This document shows, one piece after another, positions 8,657 to 17,823 of a stretch of 64,000 nt of DNA (its first letter is position 1; each line of letters begins with the position of its first letter). Position numbers and translations under genes: made by a program. This DNA is from Chersky-840 sp035604715 (GTDB lineage Bacteria > Actinomycetota > Acidimicrobiia > Acidimicrobiales > UBA8190): positions 62,001 to 126,000 of the forward strand of contig CAVSWP010000013.1 in the NCBI GenBank assembly GCA_963731665.1, in the 5' to 3' direction. The notes beneath the pieces were generated by a model that saw only the letters and a list, made by a program, of their open reading frames with translations, did no database searches and was not told the origin of the DNA.

Positions 8657-10310
8657 TCCGGTCCGCATCGTCTTTCTCGGCGGTCTCGGGGAGATCGGCC
8701 GGAACTGTGCGTGTCTCGAGCTCGGCGGCCGCATCGTGGTCCTCGACTGCGGGATCATGTTCCCCGAGCCCGACATGCCCGGGATCGACCTGGTGCTCCC
8801 GGACTTCTCGTATCTGCGCGAGCACGCCGACGCCGTCGAGGCCGTCGTGCTCACCCACGGCCACGAGGACCACACCGGTGGCCTCGCCTTCTTGTTGCGG
8901 GACCTGTCGGTTCCCGTGTACGGCTCGGCTCTCACCCTGGGACTGGCCCGCAACCGCGTCGAGGAGGCGGGCCTGGGCGACCGGGCGAAGTTCGTCGAGG
9001 TGGCCGACGGCGAACGCCGCCCCATCGGTCCTTTCGAGGTCGAGTTCATTCCCGTCACCCATTCCGTCCCGCACGGGTTCGCCACCGCCTTCCACACTCC
9101 CCAGGGCGTGATCCTGCACTCGGGAGACTTCAAGATCGACCTGACCCCGGTGGACGGTCGGCTCACCGACCTCGCCCGCATCGGGACGCTGGCGGCGGGC
9201 CCGGGCATACGCCTGCTCATGTCGGACTCGACCAATGCCGAGGAGCCCGGGTTCACCGATTCCGAGTCCCAGGTGGGCGCCACCTTGCGCCGCCTCTTCG
9301 CCGTCCATGCCGGGCGTCGCCTGATCGTGACGTGCTTCGCCAGTCACATCCACCGGGTGCAGCAGGTGGCCGACGCCGCCATCGCCAACGGAAGGAAGGT
9401 GGCCACGCTCGGCCGCTCCATGGCCAAGAACGTCGAGCTGGCCCGTCGGCTCGGCCTTCTCGACCTCGCTCCCGAGCATGTCATCGACGTGGAACAGGTC
9501 GACGACATGGACCCGGGCAAGGTGTGTGTGATCTCCACGGGATCCCAAGGCGAGCCCCTGTCGGCCCTTTCGCTCATGGCGGCGGGGGAGAGCAAGTGGC
9601 TGCATCTGCGGCCCGAGGACGTGGTGGTGATCAGCGCCCATCCCATCCCCGGCAACGAATGGGCCGTGGGCCGCGTCATCGACGGCCTGTACCGGCGCGG
9701 CGCCGAGGTGATCCACACCGGCGTGGAGCCCGTGCACGTCAGCGGGCACGCCCGCCAGGGCGAGCTCATGGTCCTGCTCTCGGTGGCCCGGCCGGAGTGG
9801 TTCATCCCGGTCCACGGCGAGTACCGGCATCTCGTGAACCACATCGAGCTGGCCACCCGCATGGGGGTGCACGAGGACAAGGCCCTGCTGTGCGAGGACG
9901 GCGACTCGGTGGTGCTCGGCGACAACGGACTGCGCCACGGCGACTCGGTGCCGGCCGGGTTCCTCTACGTCGACGGCACCGTCGGCGATGTTGGACACGG
10001 GGTCCTGCGCGACCGGCGCGTGCTGGCCGAAGAGGGAGTGGTCGTGGTGGTGGCCACCGTCGACCCCCACGCCGGTGAGGTCGTGAGCGACCCGGAGATC
10101 GTGACCCGGGGCTGGATCCATGCGCCCGAGGCCGAGGCCCTGCTGGGCGAGGCCAGCGACGTCGTGCGGGATGCGCTGGAAAAGGCGCTGGCCGAGGGGG
10201 CGACCGATCAGGAGTCGCTGCGGCGCCATGCGCGCAAGGCCCTGGGCCGGCTGGTGGGGGAGCGCACCCGGCGCCGGCCCATGATCGTCCCCGTCGTCGT
10301 CACCGTCTGA
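8649..10310 (+). CDS. rnj: Ribonuclease J
   Basis: 553-residue metallo-beta-lactamase / beta-CASP ribonuclease with 5'-3' exo- and endonuclease activity in mRNA decay and rRNA maturation. The zinc motif HGHEDH is near residue 70, SGDFK near 158, and the beta-CASP histidine region VHVSGHA near 365, followed by the C-terminal oligomerisation domain. Start is TTG 8649 (LPDPVRIVFLGGLGEIG), overlapping the end of dapA, with AGGCGGG about five bases upstream. With pnp nearby, two central RNA-decay enzymes sit in the same 10 kb. Confidence 0.94.
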   Translation: MPDPVRIVFLGGLGEIGRNCACLELGGRIVVLDCGIMFPEPDMPGIDLVLPDFSYLREHADAVEAVVLTHGHEDHTGGLAFLLRDLSVPVYGSALTLGLARNRVEEAGLGDRAKFVEVADGERRPIGPFEVEFIPVTHSVPHGFATAFHTPQGVILHSGDFKIDLTPVDGRLTDLARIGTLAAGPGIRLLMSDSTNAEEPGFTDSESQVGATLRRLFAVHAGRRLIVTCFASHIHRVQQVADAAIANGRKVATLGRSMAKNVELARRLGLLDLAPEHVIDVEQVDDMDPGKVCVISTGSQGEPLSALSLMAAGESKWLHLRPEDVVVISAHPIPGNEWAVGRVIDGLYRRGAEVIHTGVEPVHVSGHARQGELMVLLSVARPEWFIPVHGEYRHLVNHIELATRMGVHEDKALLCEDGDSVVLGDNGLRHGDSVPAGFLYVDGTVGDVGHGVLRDRRVLAEEGVVVVVATVDPHAGEVVSDPEIVTRGWIHAPEAEALLGEASDVVRDALEKALAEGATDQESLRRHARKALGRLVGERTRRRPMIVPVVVTV

Positions 10311-10313
10311 CCT

Positions 10314-10346
10314 GGTCAGGGGGGTCCGGGGCGGCTCCCCTGGACC
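10314..10346 (+). terminator. Probable terminator after RNase J
   Basis: GGTC-AGGGG pairs with CCCCT-G-GACC (nine base pairs with one bulged G, 14-base loop) just after the rnj stop. A second short stem, CCGGGC / GCCCGG, follows at once. There is no T-run. Type and position suggest a GC-rich terminator. Confidence 0.4.
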
Positions 10347-10390
10347 GGGCCGCCCCCCGCCCGGTCCTCGGCCGGGGCTGGGGTGGCTGT

Positions 10391-10396
10391 TAGCGT
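10391..10396 (+). promoter_or_regulatory. -10 element before the ftsK locus
   Basis: TAGCGT ends ten bases before GTG 10407. It supports a start for ftsK at 10407, well upstream of the TTG at 10574 where the membrane-domain frame first shows a possible start. Confidence 0.4.
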
Positions 10397-10406
10397 TGGG
10401 GCCATT

Positions 10407-10523
10407 GTGGTGACGACGAAGCGCCGTCCGGTAGGCGCACGCCCCTCCTCCCGGTCGGCACCCGGCAGGCGCCGGAGCAAGGCCAAAGGCCGCGCCCGCG
10501 CCACGCGTCCGCCCCGCGCCTGA
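10407..10523 (+). pseudogene. ftsK: Probable N-terminal segment of FtsK, out of frame with the rest
   Basis: 38-codon frame starting GTG GTG ACG and ending in TGA at 10521. The product is strikingly basic (Arg, Lys, Pro, Ser), as are the N-termini of actinobacterial FtsK proteins. The adjoining frame continues as TTGRRRKPGNRARRSRW straight into the first membrane helix but has no ATG or GTG of its own. I therefore read this as the true start of ftsK separated by a -1 frame break. The alternative is a small independent basic peptide. Confidence 0.4.
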
Positions 10524-10573
10524 CCACGGGGCGTCGTCGCAAGCCGGGAAACCGGGCGCGGCGCTCGAGGTGG

Positions 10574-11578
10574 TTGGCCTCCGCGCTGGCGGTGCTCGAG
10601 GGCCACGTCGAAGACGCCTGGGGAATCGGGCTGGGCACGGCCGGGATCCTCGGCGCGCTGGCGCTCTACGTGAACGCCCTGGGCCCGGTGGGCCACGGGG
10701 CGCGTCACGGCCTCGGGCTGGTGCTCGGGGTGGGGCGCTTCCTGGTCCCCCCGGCGCTCGCCGCCGCCGGGGCCATGCTCATCGCCGGCCGTCCCCGGCA
10801 CGAACCGGCTCGTGCCGGCGTGGGGCTGGCGCTCGTGCTGGGATCGGCGGCGGGGCTCGCCGCGCTGGCCGGCGGTGCGCCCCGTCTCACGGCGTCGTCC
10901 TCACGCCTGGCCGGTGCCGGGGGAGTCATCGGCGCCGTCATCGGGAATCCGCTGCGGTCGGGCCTCGGGGACTGGGGCGCGTCGGTGGTGCTGGTGGCCT
11001 CGGTGACGCTGGCCTTGGTGCTGTTCACCGGGGTGACGCTGCGCGTCGCGGTGGGCGCCATGGCGCACATGGGCGGGGCGGTGTGGACGTGGGCGTTTGC
11101 CCGCCACGACGACGAGACCGACGCCGACGACGCCGACGCCGGGTTCGAGGGCGACGACCCCGGCGAGGCGCCGGTCGGGGCCACCCGGGGCGCGGCGCCG
11201 AGCGCCCGACGCTGTTCGACCTCGACCACGCGCTCTCCCCCGAGCGTCCCGCCCCCATTGCCGAGCCCGAGCCCGAGCTGCCGGAGCCCGTCGACGCCCG
11301 GGTCGACGCCGGTCGGGGCGACGGTGACGGCGACGGTGCATCGGCGAGCTCGCCCCTGTCGGCGGCGCGGGCCGCGGGGCAGGGGGGGACGCTCTCCATG
11401 GAAGCGGGAGGGGGGACCGGACAGTGGCGCCTGCCCCCCCTCAAGCTGCTGTCGCGCTCCAAGCCTCAGGAGCTCGACCAGGCCGAGATCAGCGCGGCCG
11501 GCCGAGCCCTGGTCAGCGCCCTGGCCGCCCACGGGGTGGAGACCCGGTTGCTGGGGCACACCGTCGGTCCCACCGTGA
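10574..11578 (+). pseudogene. ftsK: FtsK membrane domain, frame ends before the motor
   Basis: This frame encodes the FtsK N-terminal membrane region up to about 11200. It has several hydrophobic helices (GILGALALYV, FLVPPALAAAGAML, GLALVLGSAAGLAAL, VVLVASVTLALVLFTGV) and then an acidic linker (DDETDADDADAGFEGDDPGE). Beyond about 11200 the frame turns into Ser/Pro/Arg nonsense, while the neighbouring frame becomes FtsK-like. The first start codon is TTG 10574, with no ribosome binding site or promoter spacing. The sequence sense therefore crosses frames between about 11160 and 11205, a -1 shift equivalent to one missing base. Confidence 0.6.
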
Positions 11579-12984
11579 CGCGCTTCGAGCTCGAGCTCGG
11601 TCCCGGGGTGAAGGTGGCCCGGGTCACGAGCCTGGCCAAGGACATCGCCTACGCCATGGCTTCGCCCGACGTCCGCATCCTGGCGCCCATCCCCGGCAAG
11701 TCGGCGATCGGCATCGAAGTCCCCAACCGCATGCGCCAGCTCGTCACCTTGGGCGACGTCCTGGCTTCGGAGGAAGCCCGCAACGCCACCCACCCCCTCG
11801 AGGTGGCCCTCGGGCGCGACATCGCCGGACGCCCGGTGATCGTCAACCTGGCCGACATGCCCCACATCTTGATCTCGGGCGCTACCGGGGCGGGCAAGTC
11901 CTCGTGCATCAACTCCGTGCTCACCTCGATCATGATGCGGGCCACACCCGAGGAGCTCCGCCTGATCCTCGTCGATCCCAAGCGGGTCGAGCTCGGTCAG
12001 TACAACGGTCTGCCGCACTTGCTGACGCAAGTGGTGGTGGACCCGAAGAAAGCGGCCAACGCGCTGTCGTGGGCGGTCACCGAGATGGAGCGCCGCTACG
12101 ACGTGCTCGCCGAGGCCGGCATGCGCGACATCACGGGATACAACGCGGCGGTGGACTCGGGCGAGCTCGACGACTCGGCGCCGCTCGACGCCGAGGGCGA
12201 AGCCGACATCGAAGCCGACGAGGACGACACCCCGGACGGCGACCCCGACGTCGCCGACCGCGTGGCGGCCCGTGTGGCGGAGTCGCGCGCCGCGGTGACG
12301 CCGACCGTGCACCGCGAGCGCCTGCCGTTCATCCTCATCGTGGTGGACGAGCTCAACGACTTGATGATGGTGGCGGCGCGCGACGTCGAGGAGTCGGTGT
12401 GCCGGATCGCCCAGATGGCGCGTGCCGTGGGCATCCACCTCGTGCTCGCCACGCAGCGCCCGTCGGTCGACGTGATCACGGGGGTGATCAAGGCGAACGT
12501 CCCCTCTCGCCTGGCGTTCTCGGTCTCCTCCCTCGCCGACAGCCGGGTCATCCTCGACCAGCCGGGGGCCGAACGCCTCATCGGTAAGGGTGACATGCTC
12601 CTGCTCACGGCGTCGTCGTCGGTGGCACGCCGGATCCAGGGCCCGTGGGTGGCCGAGAACGAGGTGCGGACGGTGGTCGCCCACTGGCGGCGCCAGCGCG
12701 GACCCGAGTACATCTCCGGTATCGCCGGCGACGACGGTTCGAGCCGCGCCGGGGACACGCTCGATGACGACGACGAATTGCTCCCCGCGGCCATGGAGCT
12801 CGTCGTTCGATCTCAGCTAGGGTCCACGTCGATGTTGCAGCGCAAGCTCCGGGTCGGCTTCTCGAGGGCGGGACGCCTCATGGATCTTCTCGAGCGCCGG
12901 GGGGTGGTCGCCGCCTCGGAGGGCTCGAAGGCCCGTGCCGTGCTCATGACACCCGAAGAGCTCGAACAGCTACCCGACCGGTAG
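11398..12984 (+). CDS. ftsK: DNA translocase FtsK, motor and gamma domains
   Basis: C-terminal part of the septal DNA pump that clears and aligns chromosome termini. FtsK-like sequence begins near 11203 (RPTLFDLDHAL). The Walker A motif GATGAGKS is near 11878, Walker B is ILIVVDELNDLMM, then LATQRPSVDVITG and DQPGAERLIGKGDMLL. The winged-helix gamma domain forms the end (LQRKLRVGFSRAGRLMDLLE). An acidic loop of about 45 residues is inserted before Walker B. ATG 11398 has a G-rich tract about ten bases upstream and is the most plausible independent start. The frame itself is open back to 10570, and in an intact gene the motor would be fused to the membrane domain. Confidence 0.85.
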   Translation: MEAGGGTGQWRLPPLKLLSRSKPQELDQAEISAAGRALVSALAAHGVETRLLGHTVGPTVTRFELELGPGVKVARVTSLAKDIAYAMASPDVRILAPIPGKSAIGIEVPNRMRQLVTLGDVLASEEARNATHPLEVALGRDIAGRPVIVNLADMPHILISGATGAGKSSCINSVLTSIMMRATPEELRLILVDPKRVELGQYNGLPHLLTQVVVDPKKAANALSWAVTEMERRYDVLAEAGMRDITGYNAAVDSGELDDSAPLDAEGEADIEADEDDTPDGDPDVADRVAARVAESRAAVTPTVHRERLPFILIVVDELNDLMMVAARDVEESVCRIAQMARAVGIHLVLATQRPSVDVITGVIKANVPSRLAFSVSSLADSRVILDQPGAERLIGKGDMLLLTASSSVARRIQGPWVAENEVRTVVAHWRRQRGPEYISGIAGDDGSSRAGDTLDDDDELLPAAMELVVRSQLGSTSMLQRKLRVGFSRAGRLMDLLERRGVVAASEGSKARAVLMTPEELEQLPDR

Positions 12985-12986
12985 CC

Positions 12987-14540
12987 GTGGTGATCCGACA
13001 CCGAGGTCGGCACAGCCGGGGGGCGAGCTCCGACGCCCCCGAAGACGTCCCCACCCCCGAGGGGTCGACGGGTGCTGTCCCCGGCGCCGGTGGTGATGTG
13101 CTGTCTCAGTCGTCGGCCCCGGCCGCCAACGCCGCACCGGAGCTCTCCGAGGTCGCCGTGAACGGCGTCGCCGTTCCCGGCGGGACCCTGGCCGGGGCGA
13201 CGGTGGCGGCCGTCCTCGACATCGCACCGGACCGGCTGTCGGTGGCCGAGGTCACGCCCGCTCCGGCCACCGTCATCGCCCACCACGGGCCCCACCACGG
13301 GGCGCATCTGGCGGCGCCGCCCGAGCCCGAGCCCCAAAGGCGCCGACGGTGGCCCTGGGTGGCGCTGGCGGTCGCCGTGGTGGCGGTCGCCGGGTTGGGG
13401 CTTCAGCTGGCCCGCCCCGTTCCGACCCTGGCGGTGCGTCGAGCGGCGCTCGTCGCCTCGCCCGTGGCCGGCGTCACGCCGGCACTGCCGTGGCCGGCGA
13501 CCGGGGAGGCGGCCGTGGCCGTGCCCCAGCTCGGAGTCGACGTGGAACCCGGTCCCCAGGCGCCGGTGCCGATCGCCAGCCTGACCAAGATCATGACCGC
13601 CTACCTGTCCCTGCGCGACCACCCCCTGGGCGTGGACGAGCCGGGGCCGATGGTGGTCATGACGGCTGCTGACGAGGCCGAGGCCATCGCCGAATCGGCC
13701 GACGGTGCGACCAACGTCCCGGTCCAAGCCGGGGAGAGGCTGAGCGAGCGCCAACTGCTCGACGGCTTGCTCGTCCACTCGGCCAACAACCTGGCCGACA
13801 CGTTGGCGCGTTGGGACGCCGGCACGGTCCCGGCCTTCGTGGCCAAGATGAACACCGCCGCCGCCGCCCTGGGAATGGCCCATACCCACTACGCGGACGC
13901 CAGTGGCCTCGACCCCGCCACGGTGGGCACGGCCGGCGACGAGTTACGCGTCACCGAGGCCGCCATGGCCATTCCCGTGTTCGCGGCCGTCGTGGCGCAA
14001 CCATCGGTGTCGTTGCCCATTGCCGGCGTGCTCGAGAATTACGTGAAGTCGGTGGGGACCGACGGCATCGTCGGCGTGAAGTCCGGGTTCACGCAGGCCG
14101 CCATGGGGTGTCTGGTGCTGGCCGGATTGCGGACCGTGTCCGGGCACCGGGTCCTCGTGCTGGCGGCGGTCACCGGACAGCCGGGCGACGACCCCCTCGA
14201 CACCGCCAACCAGGTCGACGAGCAGTTGATCGACGCCGTGGCGACGGGGTTGCGCCGCGTCCCGGTGACGTCGGCCGGCGTCCGGGTGGCGAGCGTGACG
14301 GTCCCGTGGTCGCATCAGAGGGTGCCGGTGATCGCCGCCCGCCCCGTGTCCTTGCTGGCGTGGCCGGGCCAGGTACCGCGCCTGGCCATCACCACCCGGT
14401 CGTTGCGCGTCGGCATGCGGGCAGGGACCAGGGTGGGGATCTTGTCGGTGTCGGTCGACCGCGAGCGGGTCGTGGTGCCGGTGCGGGTGTCGGGCGATCT
14501 GATCGGTCCCAGCATGACCTGGCGCCTGGCGCGTTCCTGA
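12987..14540 (+). CDS. D-alanyl-D-alanine carboxypeptidase-like protein (peptidase S11 type)
   Basis: 517 residues: a disordered cytoplasmic N-terminus of about 120 residues, one membrane helix near 126-143 (WVALAVAVVAVAGLGLQL), then an extracytoplasmic penicillin-binding domain. The active-site motifs are S198-x2-K201 (SLTK), S265-A-N (HSANN) and K365-S-G, with KSG in place of the usual KTG. The C-terminal 130 residues resemble the beta-rich domain of such enzymes. It probably trims pentapeptide side chains. It starts at GTG 12987 two bases after the ftsK stop, so it is probably cotranscribed with ftsK. Confidence 0.85.
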   Translation: MVIRHRGRHSRGASSDAPEDVPTPEGSTGAVPGAGGDVLSQSSAPAANAAPELSEVAVNGVAVPGGTLAGATVAAVLDIAPDRLSVAEVTPAPATVIAHHGPHHGAHLAAPPEPEPQRRRRWPWVALAVAVVAVAGLGLQLARPVPTLAVRRAALVASPVAGVTPALPWPATGEAAVAVPQLGVDVEPGPQAPVPIASLTKIMTAYLSLRDHPLGVDEPGPMVVMTAADEAEAIAESADGATNVPVQAGERLSERQLLDGLLVHSANNLADTLARWDAGTVPAFVAKMNTAAAALGMAHTHYADASGLDPATVGTAGDELRVTEAAMAIPVFAAVVAQPSVSLPIAGVLENYVKSVGTDGIVGVKSGFTQAAMGCLVLAGLRTVSGHRVLVLAAVTGQPGDDPLDTANQVDEQLIDAVATGLRRVPVTSAGVRVASVTVPWSHQRVPVIAARPVSLLAWPGQVPRLAITTRSLRVGMRAGTRVGILSVSVDRERVVVPVRVSGDLIGPSMTWRLARS

Positions 14541-14571
14541 GCCGGGCACCGGGGCGGCCGGGGGACGGCAC

Positions 14572-14577
14572 TACCCT
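14572..14577 (+). promoter_or_regulatory. -10 element of a leaderless thrB promoter
   Basis: TACCCT ends seven bases before the thrB ATG at 14585. The spacer GGCGCCC has no ribosome binding site. Confidence 0.5.
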
Positions 14578-14584
14578 GGCGCCC

Positions 14585-15442
14585 ATGCGCGCACGGGCCC
14601 CCGCCTCGGCGGCCAACCTCGGCCCCGGCTTCGACGTCCTGGCGGTGGCCCTCGACCTCTACCTCGAAGTCGAGGTGGAGCCGGCTCCCCGCCTGGCGGT
14701 GCGGTCCGAGGGCGAGGGAGCGGACCTCGAAGAAGACGACATGCACCTGGCGGCGCGTGTGGCCATCGAGGTGGCAGGCCACGACCGGCTGGCCGTCACG
14801 GTGCGCTCGGCGATCCCGGTGGCTCGTGGCCTGGGGTCCTCGGCCGCACTGGCCGTGGCGGCGGCGGCCGCCGCGGGCTCGAAGGATCCCTTGGGGGTCG
14901 CCGCCCGTATCGACGGGCACCCCGAGAACGCCGCCGCCTCGGTGGTGGGTGGCCTGGTCGCCGCCACGCTGGTGCGGGGGGCCGTGCGGGCGGTGCGCAT
15001 GCCCCTCGATTCCGGCCTCGCCTTCGTAGCCATGGTGCCCGACCGCCCCCTGCCCACCGCCAAGGCGCGCCAGGTCCTGCCCCAGAAGGTCAGCCGGAGC
15101 GACGCCACCTTCAACCTGGGCCGCCTGTCGGTGCTCCTGGCCGGGCTGGCTGATCGTTCTCTGTTGATCCGGGAGGCGACCGAGGACCGTCTGCACCAGG
15201 ACTACCGCAGCCCCATGTTCCCCGAGGCCCCTCAGCTGCTGGCGCGCCTGGTGAGCGCGGGGGCCCTGGCGTCGTGCTGGTCCGGGGCGGGGCCCACCCT
15301 GCTCGGGATCTGCGAGAGCGAGATGGGCGAGCAGGTGCGGGCGAGCGCGCAGCGGTCCATGGAGGAGACCGGCGTCCCCGGGCGGGCGCTGCTGCTGCGC
15401 CCCGACATCGAGGGCCTCGTGGTCGAGGAGTCCTACCCGTGA
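14585..15442 (+). CDS. thrB: Homoserine kinase
   Basis: 285-residue GHMP kinase that phosphorylates homoserine for threonine synthesis. N-terminal substrate motif ASAANLGPGFDVLA, ATP-binding motif IPVARGLGSSAALA near residue 80, HPENAAASVVGG, and the C-terminal SWSGAGPTLLG-like motif are all present. thrC and hom are not adjacent, unlike the usual hom-thrC-thrB cluster. It shares a GTGA overlap with miaB, so the two are cotranslated. The ATG is set by the leaderless -10. Confidence 0.9.
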   Translation: MRARAPASAANLGPGFDVLAVALDLYLEVEVEPAPRLAVRSEGEGADLEEDDMHLAARVAIEVAGHDRLAVTVRSAIPVARGLGSSAALAVAAAAAAGSKDPLGVAARIDGHPENAAASVVGGLVAATLVRGAVRAVRMPLDSGLAFVAMVPDRPLPTAKARQVLPQKVSRSDATFNLGRLSVLLAGLADRSLLIREATEDRLHQDYRSPMFPEAPQLLARLVSAGALASCWSGAGPTLLGICESEMGEQVRASAQRSMEETGVPGRALLLRPDIEGLVVEESYP

Positions 15443-16836
15443 CCCGCACCTTCCACATCCGCACCTTCGGGTGCCAGATGAACGTGCACGACTCCGAGCG
15501 CCTGGCGGGACTCCTGATCGCCGACGGGCTGGAGCCCACCGACGACGTCGAGCATGCGGACGTGGTGCTGCTCAACACGTGTTGCATCCGGGAGAACGCC
15601 GACAACAAGCTCTACGGGTACCTGGGGTGGCTCAAGTCCTTGCGCGACAGCCGGCCGGGGATGCAGATCGCCGTGGGGGGCTGCCTGGCCCAGAACGACC
15701 GCGACTCGGTGCGGGCGCGCGCCGGCCACGTCGACGTGGTGTTCGGGACGCACAACCTGACGCGGGCCCCGGCACTGCTGCGCCAGGCCGCCAGCGAGGG
15801 CCCAGTGGTGGAGATCCTCGACGCCCCCGCGGCCGGGAACGGGCAATCCCTCCCCCTGGCGTTGTCAGCTGCCCGCGAGCTCCCCTACGCGGCGTGGGTC
15901 ACCATCCAGATGGGGTGCGACAACTCGTGCGCCTTCTGCATCGTGCCGCACGTGCGCGGTCCCGAGGCGAGCAGGCCCTTCGCCGACCTGGTGGCCGAGG
16001 TCGTGGGCCTGAGCGCACGCGGGGTCACCGAGGTGACCCTGCTCGGACAGAACGTCAACTCCTACGGTCGCGACCTCACCCGGCGCCGGCCGTTGTTCGC
16101 GTCACTGCTCCGGGCGGTGGGAGCCGTCGAAGGGATCCGGCGGGTGCGCTTCACGAGCCCGCACCCCAAGGACCTCCGGCCCGAGACCATCGAAGCCATG
16201 GCCGAGACACCGGCGGTGTGCGAGCACCTCCATCTGCCGCTGCAATCGGGCAGCGACCGCGTGCTCAGCGCCATGCGCCGGGGGTACCGGGCCGAGCGCT
16301 ACCTGCAGCGCCTGGCGGCGGCGCGCGCCGCCATCGATGATCTGGCGGTCACCACGGACATCATCGTCGGCTTCCCGGGCGAGACCGACCCCGACTTCGA
16401 ACGGACGCTCGAGGTGGCGGCCGAGGCGAGCTACGACAGCGCCTACACGTTCATCTTCTCTCCCCGGCCGGGGACCGCGGCGGCGGCGATGGCGGCCGAG
16501 TTCGTGCCCGAGGAGGTAGTGGCCGAGCGCTTCGAACGCCTCCGGCTCGTGGTGGAGCGCTCCGCCCTGGTCCGCCACCGCGCCCGCATCGGTCGTGTCG
16601 AGGAGGTCATGGTGGAAGGGCCGAGCACACGGGATCCCGAGATGCTCACTGGCCGGACCCGGCAGAACAAGCTCGTGCATTTCCCTCCGCCCGCCACCGA
16701 GGCACCTGGGCCGGGGGCCTACGCCGAGGTCCGGGTCACCGACGCCGCACCGCATCACCTGCGCGGCGAGCTGGTGCGTGTCACCGCCCCGGCCCGCACC
16801 CGCACTCGCACCCGTATTCCGGTCTCGGCACGGTAG
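15439..16836 (+). CDS. miaB: tRNA-2-methylthio-N6-isopentenyladenosine-37 synthase (radical SAM)
   Basis: 465-residue methylthiotransferase that adds the ms2 group to i6A37 of tRNAs reading U-starting codons. The N-terminal domain has the three cluster cysteines (FGCQMN, LNTCCIRE, GGCLAQ). The radical SAM motif is C-DNS-C-AF-C near residue 155. A C-terminal TRAM domain follows (LTGRTRQNKLVHF). The last 25 residues are an odd Arg/Thr repeat tail (RTRTRTR). Start is GTG 15439 inside the thrB stop. miaA follows 20 bases later, making a pathway pair. Confidence 0.95.
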   Translation: MTRTFHIRTFGCQMNVHDSERLAGLLIADGLEPTDDVEHADVVLLNTCCIRENADNKLYGYLGWLKSLRDSRPGMQIAVGGCLAQNDRDSVRARAGHVDVVFGTHNLTRAPALLRQAASEGPVVEILDAPAAGNGQSLPLALSAARELPYAAWVTIQMGCDNSCAFCIVPHVRGPEASRPFADLVAEVVGLSARGVTEVTLLGQNVNSYGRDLTRRRPLFASLLRAVGAVEGIRRVRFTSPHPKDLRPETIEAMAETPAVCEHLHLPLQSGSDRVLSAMRRGYRAERYLQRLAAARAAIDDLAVTTDIIVGFPGETDPDFERTLEVAAEASYDSAYTFIFSPRPGTAAAAMAAEFVPEEVVAERFERLRLVVERSALVRHRARIGRVEEVMVEGPSTRDPEMLTGRTRQNKLVHFPPPATEAPGPGAYAEVRVTDAAPHHLRGELVRVTAPARTRTRTRIPVSAR

Positions 16837-16856
16837 GGCTCGTCCACCGCCACCCC

Positions 16857-17819
16857 ATGCCTGGTCATGTCGCGCTGGTGGGGCCGACGGCGTCGGGCAA
16901 GTCGGCGCTGGCCCTGGCGCTGGCGCGCCGGCGACCGGATGCTGAGCTGGTGTCGGTCGACTCGATGTGCGTCTACCGTCACATGGACATCGGTACGGCC
17001 AAGCCCAGTGCCGCCGAGCGGGTCGAGGTGCCCTACCACCTCCTGGACCTGGTCGACCCCGACGAGGAGTTCACCCTCGGCCGGTTCCAGGCCGAGGCGC
17101 GTGGCGCGCTCGAGGGCATCGAGACCCGACACCGGCGCGCCCTGCTCGTCGGGGGCACGGGGCTCTATCTCAGAGCGGTGGTGGACCGGCTGTCGGTGCC
17201 GGGGAGATTCCCCGCCGTCGCCGGCGCGCTCGAGGTGGAGGCGCAGACCCCGGGGGGCACCGAGCGTCTGCACGCCCGCCTGGCCGCGCTCGACCCCACG
17301 GCGGCGGCCCGGATGGAGCCGACCAACCAACGCCGGGTGGTGCGGGCCCTCGAGGTGACGCTGGGCTCGGGCCGGCCGTTCTCGTCGTTCGGCCCCGGCC
17401 TCGATGCCTACCCGCCGACGCCGTTCACCCTCGTCGGCATCCGCTTCGACGCGGCTGTCCACGACGCCATGATCGACGAGCGCTTCGACCGGCTGCTGGA
17501 CGCCGGTTTCGTCGACGAGGTACGCGGCCTCGCCCGCCGGCCCGAAGGGTTGTCGCGCACCGCCCGGCAGGCGCTCGGGTACCGGGAACTGCTCGCCCAC
17601 GTGGAACGGGGGGTCCCCCTGGACCACGCCGTGGACGAGGCCAAGCGCCGGACCCGGGCCTTCGCCCGGCGGCAATGGGCGTGGTTCCGGCGCGACCCGC
17701 GCATTGCCTGGCTCGATCCCTCTCACGACCAGCTCGAGCAACTCCTCGAGGCCTGGGACGGGGCCGCGTCGGTCGACGCCGTCTCGGGCGCAGGCGCCGG
17801 CGGCGAGGTGGGAGACTGA
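16857..17819 (+). CDS. miaA: tRNA dimethylallyltransferase
   Basis: 320-residue enzyme transferring the dimethylallyl group to A37 of tRNA, the step before MiaB. The P-loop GPTASGKS is at residues 9-16. VDSMCVYRHMDIGTAKP, LVGGTGLYLRAV and the C-terminal RTRAFARRQWAWFRRD motif all match the family. Length is normal. ATG 16857 has no strong ribosome binding site, but the P-loop spacing from the N-terminus is exactly as expected. Confidence 0.95.
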   Translation: MPGHVALVGPTASGKSALALALARRRPDAELVSVDSMCVYRHMDIGTAKPSAAERVEVPYHLLDLVDPDEEFTLGRFQAEARGALEGIETRHRRALLVGGTGLYLRAVVDRLSVPGRFPAVAGALEVEAQTPGGTERLHARLAALDPTAAARMEPTNQRRVVRALEVTLGSGRPFSSFGPGLDAYPPTPFTLVGIRFDAAVHDAMIDERFDRLLDAGFVDEVRGLARRPEGLSRTARQALGYRELLAHVERGVPLDHAVDEAKRRTRAFARRQWAWFRRDPRIAWLDPSHDQLEQLLEAWDGAASVDAVSGAGAGGEVGD

Positions 17820-17823
17820 GTCG

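Noticed and set aside
11150..11210. Programmed -1 frameshift in ftsK
   Set aside because: No X-XXY-YYZ slippery heptamer or obvious downstream pseudoknot; missing bases or a split gene explain it more simply.
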